From Euryarchaeota archaeon UBA53 (GTDB lineage: Archaea > Thermoplasmatota > Poseidoniia > Poseidoniales > Poseidoniaceae), in assembly GCA_002507425.1 (NCBI GenBank), contig DAZU01000026.1, positions 1-9,880 on the forward strand: DNA of 9,880 nucleotides, read 5' to 3'. The notes below the pieces were generated by a model. It had not been told where the DNA came from and did no database searches. It saw only the letters and a list, made by a program, of their open reading frames with translations. Shown one piece after another: positions 6,408 to 9,880 of the stretch; positions within the stretch are counted from its first letter, which is position 1, and every line of letters starts with the position of its first letter. The translations under genes and the position numbers were made by a program.

Positions 6408-7439
6408 TTAATCACCTGCAATTTGACGAAGAACAGTTTCAACGCATTCAATCCTTGCTGAAGGGGCGAACCCGTGTCCAAGATTGAATATGTGACCAGG
6501 TTTCTCACCCGCTGAATTTAGAACGTCAATAGTTGCATTTCTAGCGACTTCGGTTGAGCCATGAAGCAAAGCAGGATCTAGATTTCCCTGAAACGCAAAC
6601 TTGTCCCCAAACATTTCTCGATTAACTTTCAGACTATCTCTCCAATCTAGCGAAATAGCGTCAACATCGAGTTCTCTTATCGCTTTGTGAAGATGTCCAG
6701 AGCCCTTTGCATAATGGATCAATGGGACATCACCGGCGACTTTTTCTCTAAACACCTCAATTGCTTTCTTGGTTGCAGGCATAGCGTATTTTCGATATGA
6801 TTTCTCATCCAGCAAACCTGCCCATGTATCAAATAATTGAACAGCATCTGCTTTTCCATGGTTTACTTGATCTGCTAGTAAGTCCCCAACGATCATACCA
6901 AGTGTATTCAAGAGGTGATGACTTTTTTTAGGTTCAGAGAATATTTTTGCACGAGTATTGCTGAATTCCTTATCGTTTGTTCCTCCGGCAATCAAATACA
7001 TACCAATAGTCCAAGGGCAACCCGAGAATCCGAGCCTGGCTAAATCATCTTCAACATCTTCTCCTATTGCTTTCAAGCCATTTGCTGCCCATGGAGCATG
7101 TTTGCGAGAATCAAATTTTTCCCATTCATCGATATCTGAGAACTGAAATTCGCTTATTCTGATGCCTCCACCGTATTCTACCTCATAACCGAGGCTAGGT
7201 AGGGGTGTCAGAATATCACTGAAGACTATCGCAGCATCAATCTGCTTGTATCTTCGAATAGGTTGAAGCGATATTTCCTTACACAATTCGGTATCCATGC
7301 AGCGTTCCCAAAAAGTATGGTCCTTGGCAATCTTACGATATTCAGGAAGATGTCTTCCAGCTTGACGCATGAACCAAACCGGAGTTCTATCAACGGGTTG
7401 CAGTTTTAGAGCTGACAAAATTCTGTCTCTTCCGTTCAA
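6408..7439 (-). CDS. hemE: Uroporphyrinogen decarboxylase
   Basis: Removes the four acetate carboxyls of uroporphyrinogen III to give coproporphyrinogen III, in the cytoplasm, without cofactor. The 343-residue product is full length. It shows the family signature P-V-W-F-M-R-Q-A-G-R-H-L-P-E-Y (20-34) with its substrate-binding arginines, and I-V-F-S-D-I-L-T-P-L (71-80), whose Asp75 matches the catalytic aspartate. It also has G-F-S-G-C-P-W-T (137-144), Q-L-F-D-T-W-A-G (201-208), Q-G-N-L-D-P (284-289) and N-L-G-H-G (319-323) with the conserved histidine. The start codon is TTG at 7439-7437, sharing a TTGA overlap with the hemL stop. GGTGG at 7451-7447, seven bases upstream, is a plausible ribosome site. 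The overlap suggests translational coupling to hemL. It is the third complete gene of the operon. Confidence 0.96.
   Translation of the reverse strand: MNGRDRILSALKLQPVDRTPVWFMRQAGRHLPEYRKIAKDHTFWERCMDTELCKEISLQPIRRYKQIDAAIVFSDILTPLPSLGYEVEYGGGIRISEFQFSDIDEWEKFDSRKHAPWAANGLKAIGEDVEDDLARLGFSGCPWTIGMYLIAGGTNDKEFSNTRAKIFSEPKKSHHLLNTLGMIVGDLLADQVNHGKADAVQLFDTWAGLLDEKSYRKYAMPATKKAIEVFREKVAGDVPLIHYAKGSGHLHKAIRELDVDAISLDWRDSLKVNREMFGDKFAFQGNLDPALLHGSTEVARNATIDVLNSAGEKPGHIFNLGHGFAPSARIECVETVLRQIAGD
6411..6417 (-). promoter_or_regulatory. Shine-Dalgarno site that favours the TTG start of hemF
   Basis: Read on the minus strand, AGGTGAT lies at the very end of hemE, just before its TAA stop, and matches the usual 16S rRNA 3' tail. 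The spacing to TTG 6406 is four bases (TAAA), nearly the same as GGTGA to ATG at hemL. The spacing to ATG 6394 is 16 bases, which is too long. The downstream TTG is thus the better-supported start. Confidence 0.6.
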
Positions 7440-8728
7440 CCTAATTCCACCATATTTAGGACTTCATCCAATGCATCAACCATACCAGTCAAGTGTTCAA
7501 TGGTGTGCGAAGTTGAAATAAAACCAACTTCGTAAGCAGAGGGTGCGAGCATATATCCCCTTTCGAGCAAACCGCTATGAATCTCTGCATAGATCTTTCC
7601 GGCATCCGATGGTATTTGGTCCGCTCTTGTTGGTGGGCTTCCTGAACCTGGGGAGAACCAGAAGAGGCTACCCATTCTGACAAATCTCACTGGATTGCCA
7701 TGCTTCTCCAAAACCGGAGTTACATTGTCTTCAAGTATTTGGCCTAATTCTTCTAGATAATCATATGCGTCATCGTCTAACAAGTCAAGTGTCATGATTC
7801 CTGCTGCCATAGCCAGAGGATTTCCTGATAGTGTTCCAGCTTGATATACAGGTCCGAGCGGGGACAATTTTTCCATTATCTCAGTTCTTGCACCATAAGC
7901 GCCAACTGGCAACCCTCCACCGATTATCTTGCCCAGTGCGGTAATGTCTGGCTTGACTCCACAAATGTCCCCGTAGCTTCCATCTTTGAATCTAAATCCG
8001 CTTATCACTTCATCGAAAATAAGCAGAGAGTTATTCTCATCGCATAGCTCTCTTAGTCTTTTCAGGAAACGATTCCTCTGCTTTAAGATTCCATTATTAG
8101 CAGGTAGAGGTTCTATTACCACAGCGGCTATATCTTTTCCATGTTCTTTGAACAAATATTCAGCAGCGTCTTCGTCATCTAAAGGTGCTAACAATGTCAT
8201 CGCGACGGTATTCTCTGGGATTCCAGGACTACTAGCAATTCCGAAAGTTACTAGACCACTTCCAGATTTTACCATAAGTGAGTCTACATGGCCATGATAA
8301 CAACCTTCAAACTTTACTAAAAAGTCTCTGCCCGTGTAGCCTCTAGCAAGTCTTACTGCGCTCATTACTGCCTCAGTTCCTGAAGAAACAAATCTTACTT
8401 TGTCCATGTGAGAAAACCTTTTTTTGACCCTCTTTGCGAGTTCTATTTCCCCTATGTGTGGAGCACCAAAAGATGTTCCCTTTTTCATTTTGCTGTAAAC
8501 GAGATCAATGATCTTAGGGTGAGAGTGCCCGTGAATTAGTGGCCCCCAAGATTGAACGAAGTCTACGTATTTATTTCCGTCCACATCGGTCACGATAGCT
8601 CCTTCAGCCTCTTCAAAATAAATAGGATAACCGTGAACTGACTTGAAAGCTCTGACGGGAGAATTTACTCCCCCTACAAGATGATTCAAAGCATCGCTGT
8701 GAAGGGTGTTAGAGACGCTTCTTTCCAT
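7436..8728 (-). CDS. hemL: Glutamate-1-semialdehyde 2,1-aminomutase
   Basis: A PLP enzyme converting glutamate-1-semialdehyde to 5-aminolevulinate, the second step of the C5 route. The 430-residue product has the usual family length. Visible features are V-G-G-V-N-S-P-V-R-A-F (18-28), the PLP-phosphate region S-S-G-T-E-A (115-120), Y-H-G-H (144-147), F-D-E-V-I-S-G-F-R (238-246) with the cofactor-ring aspartate, and L-G-K-I-I-G-G-G (265-272), in which K267 should form the internal aldimine. A-G-T-L-S-G-N-P (297-304) is also typical. The early V-N-S-P-V-R element and the K-I-I-G-G-G-L-P context separate it from other class III aminotransferases. The start ATG 8728 has GGGGTGA at 8739-8733, overlapping the hemB stop, four bases upstream. 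It implies that aminolevulinate comes from glutamyl-tRNA, so a hemA is expected elsewhere. Confidence 0.96.
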   Translation of the reverse strand: MERSVSNTLHSDALNHLVGGVNSPVRAFKSVHGYPIYFEEAEGAIVTDVDGNKYVDFVQSWGPLIHGHSHPKIIDLVYSKMKKGTSFGAPHIGEIELAKRVKKRFSHMDKVRFVSSGTEAVMSAVRLARGYTGRDFLVKFEGCYHGHVDSLMVKSGSGLVTFGIASSPGIPENTVAMTLLAPLDDEDAAEYLFKEHGKDIAAVVIEPLPANNGILKQRNRFLKRLRELCDENNSLLIFDEVISGFRFKDGSYGDICGVKPDITALGKIIGGGLPVGAYGARTEIMEKLSPLGPVYQAGTLSGNPLAMAAGIMTLDLLDDDAYDYLEELGQILEDNVTPVLEKHGNPVRFVRMGSLFWFSPGSGSPPTRADQIPSDAGKIYAEIHSGLLERGYMLAPSAYEVGFISTSHTIEHLTGMVDALDEVLNMVELG

Positions 8729-8732
8729 TTTT

Positions 8733-8739
8733 TCACCCC
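8733..8739 (-). promoter_or_regulatory. Ribosome binding site of hemL
   Basis: Read on the minus strand, GGGGTGA sits four bases before ATG 8728 and includes the TGA stop codon of hemB. Termination of hemB therefore occurs on the hemL ribosome site, an arrangement that suggests coupled translation. Confidence 0.6.
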
Positions 8740-9707
8740 AGTAAATTTCTTGATAATATATCTCGTGAATGATAACTTACAATTACGTCGGCACCGGCTC
8801 GCTTGAAGGAATTTAGAATTTCGATTATGACACTATCCCTTGATTTTCCATCAAAAGAATTCATAATCATTGAGTATTCTCCACTAACATTGTAGACAGC
8901 AACTGGTCGGTAGACCTTATCTTTCACCTTCCTTACAACGTCAAGGTAGGCAATCGCAGGTTTAATCATTAGTATATCAGCACCCTCATTCTGGTCTTCC
9001 ATCGATTCTAATATTGCCTCTTCATAACCCGACCTGTAATCCATTTGATGACTATTTCTGTCCCCAAACTCAGGTGATGAATCAGCAGCATCTCTAAATG
9101 GTCCATAAAATGCAGATGCATATTTTACAGAGTATGACATAATCCCGGTACTGGTGTATCCATTTTGTTCGAGTGCTTGTCTAATGGAATTTATTCTACC
9201 ATCCATCATATCAGATGCGGATACGTAATCAGCCCCAGCTTTGGCATGTGACAAAGCAATTTTGCAAAGCTCATCTATTGTTGCATCATTGCTTATTCTG
9301 TGGTCATGATCTATAATCCCGCAATGACCGTGATCAGTAGCAGTGCACAAACAAACGTCCGTCATTATCACAATTTTGTCTCCATATTCTTCTTTGAGCC
9401 TTCTAACCGCATCTTGTAGATGCATTTTATCACTTGAGGCAATCGTTGCTTTTCCGTCCTTTTGGTGGGAATCAATTACAGCAAACAACATGTGAGATGT
9501 AATGCCAATTTCCATATCCGATCTTATAGTTTTGAGTAAAATATCAACAGATTGTCTCTTTATACCCGGCATTGATGATATTTCTTTGTCAACACCATCG
9601 CCTTCCACTACAAAGTGTGGTTGGACTAAGGATGATTTGATGCTTGAACTGAAGATTAAATCTCTTCTAGACTCTGTCCATCGGTTAATTCTCGGCCTTA
9701 CGTTCAT
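8733..9707 (-). CDS. hemB: Porphobilinogen synthase (5-aminolevulinate dehydratase), zinc type
   Basis: Condenses two 5-aminolevulinate molecules to porphobilinogen, normally as an octamer in the cytoplasm. Numbering from ATG 9707 (324 residues, family-typical): N-V-R-P-R at the N terminus is the usual arm motif. D-V-C-L-C (117-121), followed by D-H-G-H-C-G (125-130), gives the C-x-C-x7-C zinc site (C119, C121, C129). S-A-S-D-M-M-D-G-R (163-171) is typical. Y-S-V-K-Y-A-S-A-F-Y-G-P-F-R (192-205) contains K195, and M-I-K-P-A (247-251) contains K249; these are the two Schiff-base lysines. The start was set at ATG 9707 because AGGAG at 9720-9716 lies eight bases upstream; the longer GTG 9716 start overlaps that site. 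The gene begins inside the end of the preceding hemD-like frame (23-bp overlap) and ends 4 bp before hemL. Confidence 0.95.
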   Translation of the reverse strand: MNVRPRINRWTESRRDLIFSSSIKSSLVQPHFVVEGDGVDKEISSMPGIKRQSVDILLKTIRSDMEIGITSHMLFAVIDSHQKDGKATIASSDKMHLQDAVRRLKEEYGDKIVIMTDVCLCTATDHGHCGIIDHDHRISNDATIDELCKIALSHAKAGADYVSASDMMDGRINSIRQALEQNGYTSTGIMSYSVKYASAFYGPFRDAADSSPEFGDRNSHQMDYRSGYEEAILESMEDQNEGADILMIKPAIAYLDVVRKVKDKVYRPVAVYNVSGEYSMIMNSFDGKSRDSVIIEILNSFKRAGADVIVSYHSRDILSRNLLG

Positions 9708-9880
9708 CCATACCACTCCTACTTTGATTCCACCACATTTTCAAAAATTCGGAGGTTGGCCCTTTCAATGTTTCAACTTCTTTGCCGGCAAAAAACTGTG
9801 TGGATTTGACCGCTTCGAGGGTTGTTTGGCCCATGCAAAGTATATTTTTAGGTATGGGTAAGGAGTTTTGTTCCCACGAT
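9685..9880 (-). CDS. hemD: Uroporphyrinogen-III synthase, C-terminal fragment, cut by the window edge
   Basis: A minus-strand frame open to the right edge ends at TAA 9687-9685. Its 64 visible codons read P-I-P-K-N-I-L-C-M-G-Q-T-T-L-E-A-V, then T-L-K-G-P-T-S-E-F-L-K-M-W-W, and end G-M-D-E-R-K-A-E-N. The pattern hydrophobic-x-G-x-T-T-x-E-A followed by x-P-T-x-E-x-L is the C-terminal end of HemD-family proteins (compare the G-P-T-T-x-x and T-I-E-G-M elements in bacterial HemD). HemD closes hydroxymethylbilane to uroporphyrinogen III with ring-D inversion, the one step otherwise missing between HemB and HemE besides HemC. HemD is poorly conserved, so the assignment leans on this short motif plus operon position. 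The frame overlaps the hemB start by 23 bp, suggesting translational coupling. More of the operon must lie to the right. Confidence 0.7.
   Translation of the reverse strand, partial: SWEQNSLPIPKNILCMGQTTLEAVKSTQFFAGKEVETLKGPTSEFLKMWWNQSRSGMDERKAEN
9716..9720 (-). promoter_or_regulatory. Shine-Dalgarno site that decides the hemB start
   Basis: Read on the minus strand, AGGAG is followed by eight bases and then ATG 9707. The alternative in-frame GTG at 9716-9714 overlaps this site and so cannot use it. The site lies inside the upstream hemD-like reading frame. Confidence 0.6.

Noticed and set aside
6395..6508. Upstream ATG at 6508 as the start of hemF (335 residues)
   Set aside because: It would overlap hemE by 101 bp, has no ribosome site, and adds residues unlike the HemF N terminus. 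The family length fits a start at 6406 or 6394.
9708..9716. GTG 9716 as the hemB start
   Set aside because: It overlaps the AGGAG site that fits ATG 9707 at eight bases, and it adds only three residues before the usual N-V-R-P-R arm.
9502..9861. 119-codon plus-strand open frame over the hemB start and hemD end
   Set aside because: It is antisense to two supported haem genes. Its translation has no family features.
1..9880. tRNA or rRNA genes, CRISPR arrays, insertion sequences, defence genes
   Set aside because: Nothing resembling a tRNA cloverleaf, regularly spaced direct repeats, transposase motifs or terminal repeats was seen. All sizeable regions are explained by housekeeping genes.

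Overview
The window is a compact stretch of about 40% GC by eye. It holds nine protein genes, two of them cut by the window edges, and no RNA genes, mobile elements or CRISPR arrays. It is dominated by a nearly complete bacterial-type haem b pathway. Most neighbouring genes overlap or lie within about 40 bp; the only real gap is 241 bp (2804-3044).

Left part (1-2803). The 3' part of a class II (bacterial-type) tRNA CCA-adding enzyme is followed on the same strand by a 489-residue membrane protein with two canonical EF-hand loops, a long acidic linker and an unrecognised C-terminal domain. A secreted, membrane-tailed plastocyanin-like blue copper protein lies on the opposite strand, its 3' end overlapping the EF-hand gene by 12 bp. 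The 241-bp divergent spacer between the copper protein and hemH contains AT-rich promoter-like sequence and a clear 16-bp inverted repeat just upstream of hemH.

Right part (3045-9880). hemH (ferrochelatase) on + converges, with a 9-bp gap, on a tightly packed minus-strand operon. In transcription order it reads hemD (C-terminal part only, entering from the right edge), hemB, hemL, hemE, hemF and an FAD-dependent protoporphyrinogen oxidase. Junctions are overlaps or gaps of at most 20 bp: 23-bp overlap, 4-bp gap, TTGA overlap, very short junction, 20-bp gap. Together the genes cover glutamate-1-semialdehyde to 5-aminolevulinate (HemL), porphobilinogen (HemB), ring closure (HemD), decarboxylation (HemE), oxygen-dependent coproporphyrinogen oxidation (HemF), aromatisation (PPO) and iron insertion (HemH). 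Only glutamyl-tRNA reductase (hemA) and porphobilinogen deaminase (hemC) are missing; they may lie beyond the right edge. This is the C5, protoporphyrin-dependent route of an aerobe.

Organism. The EF-hand membrane protein, the membrane-tailed cupredoxin and the small intergenic regions would fit a marine planktonic archaeon such as Marine Group II (Poseidoniales), a lineage known for many bacterial-derived genes. But the CCA enzyme and every haem enzyme are of bacterial type, so a marine bacterium cannot be excluded from this window alone. If archaeal, the cluster is notable, because most haem-making archaea use the sirohaem-dependent (Ahb) route. I found no clearly new defence or mobile system; the least explained items are the EF-hand protein and the palindrome upstream of hemH.
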